Assembly: GCF_000519005.1 (NCBI RefSeq)
Contig: NZ_JAER01000023.1
Span: 1 to 57,508 of the forward strand
Direction of reading: 5' to 3'
From: Nocardioides sp. J54
GTDB lineage: Bacteria > Actinomycetota > Actinomycetes > Propionibacteriales > Nocardioidaceae
DNA: 57,508 nucleotides
Part shown: piece by piece, positions 14,084-23,280 of the stretch
How positions within the stretch are numbered: the stretch's first letter is position 1
How the letters are laid out: every line of letters starts with the position of its first letter
Translations under genes and position numbers: made by a program
The notes under the pieces: generated by a model
Databases searched by the model: none
The model's input: the letters and a program-made list of their open reading frames with translations, nothing else
Told to the model about the DNA's origin: nothing

Positions 14084-15101
14084 ACGGTCCGCCGCGCTGG
14101 ACCCAGGCCGTCGCGAGGATCCGCCGGTCGTCGTCGAACGAGCCCTCGGCGAGCACCGTGCTGCCGTCGGCGCGGACGTCGAGGTCGGCCTCGAACCCGG
14201 TCGCCGGCGCACGCTCGGCCAGCCAGGTCTCCAGTCCCTCGGCGTCGCCCGCCGCGGTGTCCTCGTCGTCGAAGGACCGCACCGCCAGCAGCTCGTCCGG
14301 GGCGGAGAACAGCGCCAGCCCGGCGTCCGGGTGTGCGAGGCCGTCGTACTCCCGCTCGAGCACCTCGGGGCTCACCTGCCCGCCGGCGGGCCCGCAGGCG
14401 GGGTCGAGCTGCAACCCGGCGTACTCCAGCTCTTCGAGGTCGGCGGCGTGGTCGAGGAGGTCGTCGAGGCTGCCCTCGTCCGAGAGCGAGTCCACGTCGT
14501 CCTCCGCGACGTCGATCGCGAGCTCGACGTCGCCGGAGAGCACCAGCCGCTCGTCCGGCACCAGCGCGAGCCGCTGCAGGACAGCCGGGTACCGGTCGCC
14601 GTACAGGCTGCCCTCGGCCTGGTCGAGGGTGATCTCGAAGGTCAGCACGTCGCCGTCCTCGCCCCGCTCGTAGCCCGCGTCCTCCAGGTCGTCGGCGACC
14701 TCGTCGACGTCGATCCCGTCGTCCAGCTTCCAGACCCGCACCGGCGCGCGGTCGGGGTGGCTGCCCACCGCCTCCCACACCACGTCGAGGTCGCTGAAGG
14801 CGGCGTCCTGCATGACCTGCACCCAGTTCGCGAGCTCGGTGCCGTAGCCCTCCTCGAGCTGCGACTGCACCCACTGGTCCATCTCCTCGTCCGACGCCGG
14901 GGTGGAGAGGTCCTCGAGCCCGACGCGCTCGGCGACGGCGGCACGGTGCACGAAGGTCACCGTCGTGCTGTCGCCGGGCAGGTACTCCAGCGCGTCCTCG
15001 AGGTCGGAGCTCCCGGCGAGCAGCCCGCAGCCGGTGAGCGCGGAGGCGAGCAGGGTGAGCGCGGCGGCGGTCCCCGTGATCCGCCCGGGCGAGTCCGTCA
15101 T
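14061..15101 (-). CDS. DUF3352-type lipoprotein
   Basis: The 346-residue protein has a lipoprotein signal peptide with lipobox LTGC near residue 25, followed by an acidic extracellular domain. Segments such as [35 protein letters not shown] and the repeated [16 protein letters not shown] resemble DUF3352 proteins, surface proteins of unknown role that begin with a statement of D-A-L-x-Y-x-P. ATG 15101 is taken because it directly precedes the signal peptide; upstream ATGs at 15110 and 15113 exist. It is divergent from mshB across only 25 bases, and its -10 (TAATGA) overlaps that of mshB. Confidence 0.7.
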   Translation of the reverse strand: MTDSPGRITGTAAALTLLASALTGCGLLAGSSDLEDALEYLPGDSTTVTFVHRAAVAERVGLEDLSTPASDEEMDQWVQSQLEEGYGTELANWVQVMQDAAFSDLDVVWEAVGSHPDRAPVRVWKLDDGIDVDEVADDLEDAGYERGEDGDVLTFEITLDQAEGSLYGDRYPAVLQRLALVPDERLVLSGDVELAIDVAEDDVDSLSDEGSLDDLLDHAADLEELEYAGLQLDPACGPAGGQVSPEVLEREYDGLAHPDAGLALFSAPDELLAVRSFDDEDTAAGDAEGLETWLAERAPATGFEADLDVRADGSTVLAEGSFDDDRRILATAWVQRGGPFSCPPAS

Positions 15102-15126
15102 GGCGCCCATCATTACCCTCGGGTGC
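15102..15126. promoter_or_regulatory. 25-base divergent promoter with overlapping -10 hexamers
   Basis: TACCCT (15114-15119, plus) ends 7 bases before mshB ATG 15127. TAATGA (15115-15110, minus) ends 8 bases before the lipoprotein ATG 15101. The two hexamers share bases 15114-15115, so polymerase could open only one at a time. Confidence 0.55.
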
Positions 15127-16050
15127 ATGACCGACACCCCGGCACACCGGTTGCTGCTCGTCCACGCCCACCCGGACGACGAGTCGATCGGGCAGGGCGC
15201 GACGATGGCGAAGTACGTCGCCGAGGGTCGCGGCGTGACGCTCGTGACCTGCACGGCGGGGGAGATGGGCGAGATCCTCGTCCCGGAGCTCGAGCACCTC
15301 GCCGCCGACCGGGAGGACCGCCTCGGCGAGCACCGCAAGGGCGAGCTCGCTGCCGCGATGGCCGAGCTCGGCGTCAGCGACCACCGCTTCCTCGGCGGCT
15401 TCGGCACCTACCGCGACTCCGGCATGAAGTGGCACGAGGACGGCCACGCCGTCGCCGCCGACGACGTGCACGAGAACGCCTTCTGGAACGCCGACCTCAC
15501 CGCGGCCGCGACCCACCTGGTCTCCGTGATCCGCGAGGTGCGGCCGCAGGTGCTGGTCACCTACGACGAGTTCGGCGGCTACGGCCACCCCGACCACATC
15601 CAGGCCCACCGCGTCGCGATGTACGCCGCGCAGCTGGCTGCCGCGCCGGCGTACCGCCGCGACCTGGGGGAGGCCTGGGACATCGCCAAGATCTACTGGG
15701 GCGCGATGTCGGAGAGCCGGGTCCGCGAGGGGCTGCGCCGCCTGCGCGCCGAGGGTGACACGACGACGTTCGAGGGCATGGACCCCGAGGGGGACCTGCC
15801 GCCGATCTTCCGTCGCGACGAGGACATCACCTGCGAGGTCGACGCCTCCGACTTCGTCGAGCGCAAGCTCGCCGCGCTGCGCGCGCACGCCACCCAGATC
15901 ACCACCGACGGGCCGTTCTTCGCGCTCTCCAACAACCAGGGCGCGCAGGCCTTCGGTCGCGAGCAGTACTGCCTGGTCAAGGGCGTCCCCGGCGACACCG
16001 ACGGGGACAACGGCTGGGAGACCGACCTCTTCGCCGGCATCCCTGCCTGA
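15127..16050 (+). CDS. mshB: MshB, GlcNAc-inositol deacetylase of mycothiol synthesis
   Basis: The 307-residue protein has the LmbE-type zinc site HAHPDDES (H15, D18 ligands, D17 catalytic base) and the third ligand in [31 protein letters not shown] and the closing ALSNN are closer to MshB than to Mca. MshB removes the acetyl group from GlcNAc-inositol in the second catalytic stage of mycothiol synthesis. ATG 15127 is leaderless in appearance. The following membrane protein gene starts 13-16 bases after the stop and is probably co-transcribed. Confidence 0.92.
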   Translation: MTDTPAHRLLLVHAHPDDESIGQGATMAKYVAEGRGVTLVTCTAGEMGEILVPELEHLAADREDRLGEHRKGELAAAMAELGVSDHRFLGGFGTYRDSGMKWHEDGHAVAADDVHENAFWNADLTAAATHLVSVIREVRPQVLVTYDEFGGYGHPDHIQAHRVAMYAAQLAAAPAYRRDLGEAWDIAKIYWGAMSESRVREGLRRLRAEGDTTTFEGMDPEGDLPPIFRRDEDITCEVDASDFVERKLAALRAHATQITTDGPFFALSNNQGAQAFGREQYCLVKGVPGDTDGDNGWETDLFAGIPA

Positions 16051-16066
16051 GCGGTACGACGCCGTG

Positions 16067-16429
16067 GTGGTCCTGCAGCGGGTGCTGCTCGCCGTGCTGT
16101 GGCTGCTCGCCGGCGCGGCGGTCGGCACCTGTGCCGTCCTCCTGCACCGCTACCCCTGGGGGCTGCTGCTCGGCCTCGCCACCACTGCCGCCGTGCTGGT
16201 CGCCGCTGTGCCGGGCTGGTGGGGGCGCCCGGCCTTCGCCGCGGGGTGGCTCGTCGTGCTCGCGGTGGCGAGCGCGGAGCGCGCCGAGGGCGACTACCTG
16301 ATCGCCGCGGACGGCCGCGGCTACACCCTCCTGCTGTCCGGGACGGTCGTCCTGGCGGCCGGTGTCGCCGGCTTCTTCCGCCGCCCCCGCCGGGTCCACG
16401 ATTCAGGGGGAGTGGAGACGGCTCCCTAG
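16067..16429 (+). CDS. Small membrane protein with four predicted helices
   Basis: The 120-residue product is mostly hydrophobic, with helices at about 3-22, 30-48, 53-70 and 83-101, a short loop ERAEGDYLIAADGRGY before the last, and a basic tail. It follows mshB closely. Neighbouring GTGs at 16064 and 16067 can both start it; TACGAC ends six bases before 16067. Its TAG stop (16427-16429) is also the first half of the -10 hexamer of the next gene. Function unknown. Confidence 0.65.
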   Translation: MVLQRVLLAVLWLLAGAAVGTCAVLLHRYPWGLLLGLATTAAVLVAAVPGWWGRPAFAAGWLVVLAVASAERAEGDYLIAADGRGYTLLLSGTVVLAAGVAGFFRRPRRVHDSGGVETAP

Positions 16430-16432
16430 GAT
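16427..16432 (+). promoter_or_regulatory. -10 hexamer TAGGAT sharing a stop codon
   Basis: TAGGAT is followed by seven bases and GTG 16440. Its first three bases are the stop codon of the preceding gene. Confidence 0.55.
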
Positions 16433-16439
16433 GGCGCCC

Positions 16440-18245
16440 GTGGGAATGTGGGATGACGTGGCGAAGGACGCCGACGCCAAGCGCGAGCGCCCCGGCGGCA
16501 GGGCCGTCGTGGTGGTCGTGGTCGTGCTCCTCCTGCTGGTCGGCGGCGGCTACGCCGCAGCCCACGCGGTCGCCGGCGACAAGGTGCCGCCGGGCACCAT
16601 GATCTCCGGCGTCGACGTCGGAGGCCTGACCCGCGCCGCGGCGCGGGAGAAGCTCGAGGAGGCCTTCGGGCCGCGCGCCGACGACCCCATCGCCATCACG
16701 GTCGAGCACCGGCTGCCCGGGGAGGGCAACAACGGCGACCAGGCCCGCGCGCGGATCAAGCCCGCCGACGTCGGGCTGGCCGTCGACTACGACGCCTCCC
16801 TCGACGAGGCCGGGGCCGAGGACAGCTGGAGCCCCGGCCGGCAGTGGGACTACTTCACCGGCGGCGACGACCTCGACGCCGTGGTCACCCTCGACGAGGA
16901 GCTCTTCGAGGAGCGCCTGACCGAGGCCGCCCGTGGCCTGGGCACCCCGCCGAAGGACGGTCAGGTCCTGTTCACCGCCGACGGCGTCGAGACGGTCGAC
17001 CCGGTCCCGGGTGAGGCGATCGATGCCGCCGCCGCGCGGGACGCGATCACCGACGCCTTCCTCGAGGGCGAGGACGCGGTCGACCTCGCGGTCACCACCG
17101 CCCAGCCCGAGATCGGCGCCGAGCAGGTGGCCGAGGCCGTCGAGGACTTCGCCGAGCCGGCGATGTCCGGGCCGGTCACGCTGGTCTTCGGTGAGAACGA
17201 GGTGCGCCTGGCTCCCAGGCGCTTCGCCCGCGTGCTCTCGATGGCGCCCCGCGACGGTGAGCTGGCCCCCGTCGTCGACGAGAAGAAGCTGCTGAAGCTG
17301 GTCGAGGCGGCCACCTCCGACGGCAAGCCCGTGGACGCCACGGTCCGGCTCGTGCGCAACAAGCCCCGCGTCGTGCCCGCCAAGCCCGGCGTCGAGTTCG
17401 ACCCGGCCGACGTGGTCGAGGTGTTCACCGGCCTGCTCACCGCCGCGAAGGGCTCGCGCAGCGGCGAGGTCGAGGCCGAGGTCACCGAGGCCGAGTTCAC
17501 CACGAAGGACGCCCGCGACCTCAAGATCGTGGAGAAGGTCTCGGAGTTCTCCACGACGTACCCCCACGCGGACTACCGCAACGTCAACATCGGCCGTGCC
17601 GCCGAGATCATCGACGGCACCGTGCTCAAGCCGGGGGAGACCTTCTCCCTCAACGAGACCGTCGGCGAGCGCACCGTCGAGAACGGCTTCACGTCCGGCT
17701 ACATCATCAGCAACGGCATCCTGCGCAAGGACCTCGGCGGCGGCGTCTCGCAGATGGCGACCACGCTCTTCAACGCCATGTTCTTCGCCGGCCTCAAGGA
17801 CATCGAGCACAAGCCGCACTCGTTCTACATCGACCGCTACCCGGTCGGCCGCGAGGCGACCGTGGCGTGGCCCACGGTCGACCTGCGCTTCCAGAACGAC
17901 ACCGACCACGGCGTGCTCATCCACGCCTGGGTCGAGCCGAGCAGCTACTCCCGCGCGGGCAAGGTCACCGTGCAGATGTGGTCCACCAAGGTGTGGGACA
18001 TCGAGTCCACGACCTCGGACCGCTACGGCTACACACCGCCGGCGACCCGCACGCTGAACACGCCCGACTGCGAGCCGCACTCCGGCTGGTCCGGGTTCCA
18101 GGTCGACGTCACCCGGATCTTCCGCAAGCACGGCGAGTCGGCCGTCGACCACACCGAGAAGTTCCACACCGTCTACACACCCTCGGACACCGTGGTCTGC
18201 AAGAAGCCCGGTCCGCCGCCGCCGGAGGACCCGGACGAGGGCTGA
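16440..18245 (+). CDS. VanW family protein with peptidoglycan-binding-like domain
   Basis: The 601-residue protein has a short cytoplasmic N-terminus, one membrane helix (VVVVVVVLLLLVGGG, about 20-38) and a long extracytoplasmic part. Its N-terminal half, with PGTMISGVDVGGLTRAAAREKLEEAF, resembles the PG-binding_4 domain that precedes VanW; the C-terminal half contains the VanW core from about residue 370 (FSTTYPHADYRNVNIGRAAEIIDGTV, LGGGVSQMATTLFNAMFFAGL). Such proteins are envelope associated; their link to glycopeptide resistance is by name only. GTG 16440 is leaderless in appearance; ATG 16431 and 16446 are alternatives. Confidence 0.9.
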   Translation: MGMWDDVAKDADAKRERPGGRAVVVVVVVLLLLVGGGYAAAHAVAGDKVPPGTMISGVDVGGLTRAAAREKLEEAFGPRADDPIAITVEHRLPGEGNNGDQARARIKPADVGLAVDYDASLDEAGAEDSWSPGRQWDYFTGGDDLDAVVTLDEELFEERLTEAARGLGTPPKDGQVLFTADGVETVDPVPGEAIDAAAARDAITDAFLEGEDAVDLAVTTAQPEIGAEQVAEAVEDFAEPAMSGPVTLVFGENEVRLAPRRFARVLSMAPRDGELAPVVDEKKLLKLVEAATSDGKPVDATVRLVRNKPRVVPAKPGVEFDPADVVEVFTGLLTAAKGSRSGEVEAEVTEAEFTTKDARDLKIVEKVSEFSTTYPHADYRNVNIGRAAEIIDGTVLKPGETFSLNETVGERTVENGFTSGYIISNGILRKDLGGGVSQMATTLFNAMFFAGLKDIEHKPHSFYIDRYPVGREATVAWPTVDLRFQNDTDHGVLIHAWVEPSSYSRAGKVTVQMWSTKVWDIESTTSDRYGYTPPATRTLNTPDCEPHSGWSGFQVDVTRIFRKHGESAVDHTEKFHTVYTPSDTVVCKKPGPPPPEDPDEG

Positions 18246-18281
18246 GCCCGGCATCGCGCGGGCGGTCACCTTGCTAGGATG

Positions 18282-18295
18282 TAGAACGCGTTCTA
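18282..18295. promoter_or_regulatory. KstR-type operator
   Basis: TAGAACGCGTTCTA is a perfect 14-base palindrome matching the KstR consensus TNNAACNNGTTNNA. The hexamer TAGGAT at 18275-18280 would place the transcription start inside it. The first gene starts 19 bases downstream. KstR represses cholesterol and related steroid degradation genes in actinobacteria. Confidence 0.8.
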
Positions 18296-18313
18296 GTTCA
18301 GGAGGCCTCCAGC

Positions 18314-18790
18314 GTGACCACCACGTCCGCCACCCCCGTCATCGAGGGCTGGTTCACCACCGGTGACGAGCCGCGCCTGCTGGCGTCGCGCTGCACCGCC
18401 TGCAGCAACCTCGTCTTCCCGCCGGTGCCCGTCGCCGAGGAGGGCGCTGCGGGCGCCTTCTGCCGCAACCCGTACTGCGACGGCGACCAGCACGAGAGCG
18501 TCGAGCTGTCCCGGCGCGGCGCGGTGTGGTCCTACACCGACGCCCGCTACCAGCCGCCGGCGCCGTACGTGCCGGCCACGGACCCCTACGTGCCCTTCGC
18601 GCTGGCCGCGGTCGAGCTGCCCGAGGGCATCGTCGTGCTCGGCCAGGTCGCCGACGGCTTCGGCGTCGACGACCTGGAGGTGGGCGGCGAGGTCGAGCTG
18701 GTCGTGGAGGTCCTCCACGTCGACGAGACCGGCGAGCGCACGATCTACCGGTGGAAGCCGGTCACCGACACGACGGAGGAGGCCCGATGA
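18314..18790 (+). CDS. Zn-ribbon OB-fold (DUF35) protein, thiolase partner
   Basis: The 158-residue protein has a four-cysteine rubredoxin-like ribbon (C27-x-x-C30 and C50-x4-C55) followed by an OB-fold (SYTDARYQPPAPYVP, FALAAVELPEGIVVLGQV). DUF35 proteins bind and modulate thiolase-like enzymes and can carry acyl-CoA; in steroid catabolism they pair with lipid-transfer proteins. GTG 18314 has AGGAGG upstream. Its stop overlaps the thiolase start by 4 bases (ATGA), and the pair sits directly behind a KstR-type operator, which places it in steroid or steroid-like side-chain metabolism. Confidence 0.9.
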   Translation: MTTTSATPVIEGWFTTGDEPRLLASRCTACSNLVFPPVPVAEEGAAGAFCRNPYCDGDQHESVELSRRGAVWSYTDARYQPPAPYVPATDPYVPFALAAVELPEGIVVLGQVADGFGVDDLEVGGEVELVVEVLHVDETGERTIYRWKPVTDTTEEAR

Positions 18791-19974
18791 GCGGGGTCGC
18801 GATCGCCGGGGTCGGCATGCACCCCTGGGGCAAGTGGGGCCGCAACTTCACCGAGTACGGCGTGCACGCGGCCCGGGCCGCGCTGGCCGACGCCGGCATC
18901 CCGTGGACCGACGTCGACCTCGTCGTGGGCGGGGAGACGGTCCGCAACGGCTACGCCGGCTACGTCGCCGGGTCGACCTTCGCCCAGGCACTCGGGTGGA
19001 ACGGCGCGCGGATCGCGACGTCGTACGCCGCCTGCGCCACGGGTGCCCAGGCCATCGACACGGCCCGGGCACGCATCCTCGCCGGCCTGTGCGAGGTCGC
19101 CCTCGTCGTCGGTGCCGACACCACGCCCAAGGGCTTCCTCGCCCCCAACGCGGGTGAGCGCTGGAACGACCCCGACTGGCTGCGCTTCCGGCTGCTGGGC
19201 ATGACCAACCCTGCCTACTTCGCCCTCTACGCCCGCCGGCGCATGGACCTCTACGGCGCGACCAGCGAGGACTTCGCGCAGGTCAAGGTCAAGAACGCCC
19301 GCCACGGCCTGGCCAACCCGAACGCGCGCTACCGCAAGGAGGTCAGCGTCGAGGACGTGCTGTCCTCCGCGGTGGTCTCCGACCCGCTGCACCTGCTCGA
19401 CATCTGCGCGACCTCCGACGGCGCCGCCGCGGTGGTGCTGTGCAGCACGGAGTACGCCCGCAAGCACGGCATCGCCAACCCGGTCCGCGTCGCCGCCGTC
19501 TCGACGGTGACCCCGACCTTCCCGAACACCGTCATCGACATGCCGCTGCTCGCGACCGACTCGTCCGCTGCGGTCGGCGCCCCGGAGCGCACCTTCAAGG
19601 AGGCGATCGGGCAGGCGGCGTACGAGGAGGCCGGCATCGGCCCCGAGGACGTCGACGTCGCCGAGGTCTACGACCTCTCCACCGCCCTCGAGCTGGACTG
19701 GATCGAGGACCTGCAGCTGTGCAAGCGGGGCGAGGCCGAGGTCCTGCTCCGTTCCGGCGACACCACGATCGGTGGCCGGATCCCGGTCAACCCGTCGGGT
19801 GGGCTGGCGTGCTTCGGCGAGGCCGTCCCGGCCCAGGCGATCGCGCAGGTCTGCGAGCTCACCTGGCAGCTGCGCGGCCAGGCGACCGGTCGGCAGGTCG
19901 AGGGTGCAAAGGTCGGCATCACCGCCAACCAGGGCCTCTTCGGCCACGGTTCCTCGGTCCTGCTGGCCGTCTGA
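18787..19974 (+). CDS. Thiolase-like lipid-transfer protein (SCP-x family)
   Basis: The 395-residue protein has a thiolase fold: the nucleophile region SYAACATGAQAI (C83), HLLDICATSDGAAAVVL in the middle and VNPSGGLACFGEAVPAQA plus ITANQGLFGHGSSVLL at the C-terminus. Together with the DUF35 protein encoded just upstream it resembles actinobacterial Ltp-type pairs that cleave or elongate steroid side-chain acyl-CoA. The exact reaction (thiolysis or retro-aldol cleavage) cannot be settled, so no symbol is given. The ATGA overlap implies translational coupling. Confidence 0.88.
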   Translation: MSGVAIAGVGMHPWGKWGRNFTEYGVHAARAALADAGIPWTDVDLVVGGETVRNGYAGYVAGSTFAQALGWNGARIATSYAACATGAQAIDTARARILAGLCEVALVVGADTTPKGFLAPNAGERWNDPDWLRFRLLGMTNPAYFALYARRRMDLYGATSEDFAQVKVKNARHGLANPNARYRKEVSVEDVLSSAVVSDPLHLLDICATSDGAAAVVLCSTEYARKHGIANPVRVAAVSTVTPTFPNTVIDMPLLATDSSAAVGAPERTFKEAIGQAAYEEAGIGPEDVDVAEVYDLSTALELDWIEDLQLCKRGEAEVLLRSGDTTIGGRIPVNPSGGLACFGEAVPAQAIAQVCELTWQLRGQATGRQVEGAKVGITANQGLFGHGSSVLLAV

Positions 19975-20108
19975 CGGAGCCTGCGAGCAGGGTCGTGAGG
20001 GGCTCGCCGCTGGTCCGCGCGCACCAGAAATCCGTCGCTCCCAGCCGGGGGTCCGGGTAACTTGCGGGAGCACGAACCCGCTCCCGGCGCACCGGGCAGG
20101 AGGTCACT

Positions 20109-21047
20109 GTGACGACCAGTCGCACCACTGCGCGTCGTCCGCTGCCCCTGGGCGGCGGCTGGTCCTGGCTGGTCGAGATGGGCGTGCTGGTGGCTCTCTT
20201 CACCGCCTACAACGCGATCCGCGCGGTGTGGGGCGACGACCCGGCCGCCGCGTTCGGCCACGCCCGCGGGGTCCTGCGGATCGAGGGTGACCTCTTCTCG
20301 CTGGTCGAGCTCCCGCTCAACGAGTGGATCCTCGGCCTGCCGGCCCTCGCCGTGGCGACCTGCTACTTCTACGCCCTCATGCACTACGCGATGACCCCAC
20401 TGGTGCTCCTCGTGTCCCGGCGCCACGGGGGCTGGCACTACTGGCGCGGCTACTGGGCGCTCGTGCTCGCCTCGGCGATCGCGCTCGTCGGCTACGCCCT
20501 GCTGCCGACCGCACCCCCGCGGCTGATGCCCGAGCTCGGCACCGTCGACGTGATGGCGCACTTCTCCGAGTACGGCTGGTGGGGGAGTGCCGCCTCGGCC
20601 CCGCGCGGCCTGGGCGACGCCACGAACCAGTTCGCCGCGATGCCCTCGCTGCACTTCGGCTGGTCGCTGTGGTGCGCGGTGCAGATGTGGGGGCTGGGCC
20701 GCACCTGGTGGCGGGTCGCGGCGGTCGCGTACCCGACCCTGCAGGTGTTCGCCGTCCTCGCCACCGCCAACCACTTCGTCCTCGACGTCGTCGCCGGGGG
20801 CGCCTGCGTGGTCACCGCCTACCTGGTGGTGGAGCTCGTCGGTCGGGTCGTACGACGCTCCCGCGACCGTCGGGCGCCCGAACCCGCTCCCGTCGTACCT
20901 CCCACCGGCGACCGGCCCGCGACCACGGCCTCCGCGGCCACGGCCTCCGCGGCCGCGGCCCCGGTCGGGGACCACGTCCGGGAGGAGTCGCGGCTCACTG
21001 CGGCGGGAGGACCTCCCAGACCACGTGCTCGCCAGCCAGGCCCTTGA
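20109..21047 (+). CDS. PAP2-type membrane phosphotransferase (Aur1/IPC-synthase-like)
   Basis: The 312-residue membrane protein has about six helices and the PAP2_3 motifs MPSLHFGWS (H182) and ATANHFVLDVVAGG (H222, D226), the catalytic pair of phosphatidic acid phosphatase-type enzymes and of inositol phosphotransferases. It acts at the membrane on a lipid phosphate or phospholipid head group; the substrate is unknown. GTG 20109 follows GGAGGTCACT. The C-terminal tail after residue 250 is disordered, proline- and alanine-rich, and its last 53 bases are antisense to the end of the cyclase gene. Confidence 0.85.
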   Translation: MTTSRTTARRPLPLGGGWSWLVEMGVLVALFTAYNAIRAVWGDDPAAAFGHARGVLRIEGDLFSLVELPLNEWILGLPALAVATCYFYALMHYAMTPLVLLVSRRHGGWHYWRGYWALVLASAIALVGYALLPTAPPRLMPELGTVDVMAHFSEYGWWGSAASAPRGLGDATNQFAAMPSLHFGWSLWCAVQMWGLGRTWWRVAAVAYPTLQVFAVLATANHFVLDVVAGGACVVTAYLVVELVGRVVRRSRDRRAPEPAPVVPPTGDRPATTASAATASAAAAPVGDHVREESRLTAAGGPPRPRARQPGP

Positions 21048-21819
21048 GCTCGACGGGCTCCCGCTCGGCCAGCTCCACCGCGGCGTCCTCGTCCAGGGCG
21101 TCGCGGACCGCGTCGCTGGCGAGCACCTCGCCACCGTGCGCGAGGTCGGCGACCCGGGCCGCCATCGCGACGTTGCGCCCGAAGTAGTCACCGTCGCGGG
21201 CGACCACCTGCCCGGTGTGGATGCCGATCCGGACCAGGATCGGACCGTGCCGGCGCAGGGTGACGTCGCGCCGCAGGTCGCGCTGGATCCCCAGCGCCGC
21301 ACGGCACGCCGCCTCTGCGTCGCGGAAGGCCACCATGAAACCGTCCCCGGCGGTCTTGACCACCTGCCCGCGGTACTTCTCGATCTGGGCGCGCAGCACC
21401 CGGTCGTGCGCGGCCAGCACCTTCACGAACGTGCCGTCGCCGAGCCGGTCGTTGAGGCGGGTCGAGTCCTCGATGTCGGAGAAGAACAAGGTGACCGTGC
21501 CGTCGGAGGCGGCCATGTTGACGATGTCGGCGCGCTCGTCGTCGCTCGCCCAGGTCTGCAGGTCCTCGATGGTGCTCTGCACCAGCCCGGTGATCCCGCG
21601 CTCACGCACCCGGCTCGCGGCCCGGATGACCCGACGCACGGCGCGGTCGGCCGACGTGGACGGCGGGGGCGGCCGGAGCGCCGCGTCGAGGTCGGCCTCG
21701 AGCTGGCCGATGTGGGCCCGGGCGTCGGCCAGCTGCCGCTGCAGGCGCCCGCGGTCGCGGGCGAAGGCGACGACCACGCCGACGAGCAGCAGGCAGAGCA
21801 CCCCCAGGACGATCGCCAC
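20995..21819 (-). CDS. Membrane-anchored class III adenylate/guanylate cyclase
   Basis: The 274-residue protein has one N-terminal membrane helix (IVLGVLCLLLVGVVVAF), a short helical linker and a class III cyclase domain: TLFFSDIEDSTRLNDRLGD with the metal-binding aspartate, VVKTAGDGFMVAFRDAE with the second, and YFGRNVAMAARVADLAHGGEV. It makes a cyclic nucleotide; ATP versus GTP preference is not clear. GTG 21819 is leaderless in appearance (TAGTCT six bases upstream). It is divergent from the MoxR operon and converges, with a 53-base overlap, on the PAP2 gene. Confidence 0.9.
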   Translation of the reverse strand: MAIVLGVLCLLLVGVVVAFARDRGRLQRQLADARAHIGQLEADLDAALRPPPPSTSADRAVRRVIRAASRVRERGITGLVQSTIEDLQTWASDDERADIVNMAASDGTVTLFFSDIEDSTRLNDRLGDGTFVKVLAAHDRVLRAQIEKYRGQVVKTAGDGFMVAFRDAEAACRAALGIQRDLRRDVTLRRHGPILVRIGIHTGQVVARDGDYFGRNVAMAARVADLAHGGEVLASDAVRDALDEDAAVELAEREPVELKGLAGEHVVWEVLPPQ

Positions 21820-21867
21820 GAGCGAAGACTAGCGACGGCCGTTGTGCGTCCGCAGTAGCGTGAGACG
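21820..21867. promoter_or_regulatory. Divergent leaderless promoters of the cyclase and MoxR genes
   Basis: TAGTCT (21831-21826, minus) ends 6 bases before the cyclase GTG 21819, and TAGCGT (21856-21861, plus) ends 6 bases before the MoxR GTG 21868. No Shine-Dalgarno sequence is present on either side. Confidence 0.55.
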
Positions 21868-23280
21868 GTGACCACGTCCGCTCCTGGCATCTCCACCCTC
21901 GGCGCCCTGCGCGCCTCCGGCCACCAGCAGAAGTCGCTGCGGGCCGAGCTCCGCACCAACCTCCTCGACCTGCTCGCCCGTGGCGAGGACCCGTGGCCGG
22001 GCCTGCACGGCCTCGAGGACACCGTCATCCCCCAGCTCGAGCGCGCGATCATCGCCGGCCACGACGTCGTCCTGCTCGGCGAGCGCGGCCAGGGCAAGAC
22101 CCGGCTGCTGCGCACCCTGGTCGGCCTCCTCGACGAGTGGACCCCCGTCATCGACGGCTCCGAGCTCGGCGAGCACCCCTACGAGCCGATCACGGTGGCC
22201 TCGCGGCGCCGCGCGGCCGAGCTCGGCGACGACCTCCCGGTGGCGTGGCGCCACCGCGACGAGCGGTACGCCGAGAAGCTGGCGACGCCGGACACCTCGG
22301 TCGCCGACCTGATCGGTGACGTCGACCCGATGAAGGTCGCCGAAGGCCGCTCGCTCGGCGACCCGGAGACCATCCACTTCGGGCTCGTCCCGCGCTCGCA
22401 CCGCGGCATCGTCGCCATCAACGAGCTCCCTGACCTCGCCGAGCGGATCCAGGTCGCGATGCTCAACGTGATGGAGGAGCGCGACATCCAGATCCGCGGC
22501 TACGTCCTGCGCCTGCCGCTCGACGTCTTCGTCGTCGCCTCCGCCAACCCCGAGGACTACACGAACCGCGGCAGGATCATCACCCCGCTCAAGGACCGCT
22601 TCGGCGCCGAGATCCGCACCCACTACCCGCGCGCGCTCGAGGCCGAGGTCGCGGTGGTCCGGCAGGAGGCCGACCTGCTGCCCGAGCACGTGGACGTGCC
22701 GGACTTCCTGGTCGAGGTCCTCGCCCGGTTCACCCGCAACCTGCGCGAGTCCAGCGCCGTCGACCAGCGCTCGGGCGTGTCCGCCCGGTTCGCGATCGCC
22801 GGCGCCGAGACGATCGCCGCGGCCGCGCTCCGCCGGGCGACGATCCACGGGGAGGAGCGGGCGGTGGCCCGCGTCGTCGACCTCGAGACGGCCGTCGACG
22901 TGCTCGGCGGCAAGATCGAGTTCGAGTCCGGCGAGGAGGGCCGCGAGGCCGAGATCCTCACCCACCTGCTCCGCACCGCGACCGCCGAGGTGGTGCGCGA
23001 GAAGTTCCGCGGCCTCGACTTCGCCCTCCTCGTCGCCGCCGTCGAGGACGGCGCCACGATCACCACCGGTGCCTCCGTGACCGCTCGCGACGTCCTCGCG
23101 GGCCTGCCGGTGCTGGGCGAGTCCGACCTCTACGACGCCGCCTGCGAGCGGGTCAACGGCCCCGGCGGCGGCCGCAACGACGGCGAGCGTGCCGCAGCGA
23201 TCGAGCTGGCCCTCGAGGGCCTGTACCTCGCCCGCCGCATCGGCAAGGACAGCGACGGTTCCGAGACGGTCTATGGCTGA
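21868..23280 (+). CDS. MoxR-type AAA+ ATPase
   Basis: The 470-residue protein has Walker A GERGQGKT near residue 70, the sensor and Walker B region GIVAINELPDL, an arginine-bearing NRGRIITPLKDRFGAEI segment and a C-terminal helical lid, as in the MoxR/magnesium chelatase ChlI branch of AAA+ ATPases. Such ATPases act with VWA proteins to insert cofactors or remodel complexes. The gene is leaderless in appearance and starts an operon; its last 8 bases overlap the OsmC-like gene, which in turn overlaps the VWA gene. Confidence 0.9.
   Translation: MTTSAPGISTLGALRASGHQQKSLRAELRTNLLDLLARGEDPWPGLHGLEDTVIPQLERAIIAGHDVVLLGERGQGKTRLLRTLVGLLDEWTPVIDGSELGEHPYEPITVASRRRAAELGDDLPVAWRHRDERYAEKLATPDTSVADLIGDVDPMKVAEGRSLGDPETIHFGLVPRSHRGIVAINELPDLAERIQVAMLNVMEERDIQIRGYVLRLPLDVFVVASANPEDYTNRGRIITPLKDRFGAEIRTHYPRALEAEVAVVRQEADLLPEHVDVPDFLVEVLARFTRNLRESSAVDQRSGVSARFAIAGAETIAAAALRRATIHGEERAVARVVDLETAVDVLGGKIEFESGEEGREAEILTHLLRTATAEVVREKFRGLDFALLVAAVEDGATITTGASVTARDVLAGLPVLGESDLYDAACERVNGPGGGRNDGERAAAIELALEGLYLARRIGKDSDGSETVYG

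Noticed and set aside
16440..18245. VanW-family gene as evidence for vancomycin resistance
   Set aside because: VanW is widespread without vanHAX genes and no resistance cluster is present.
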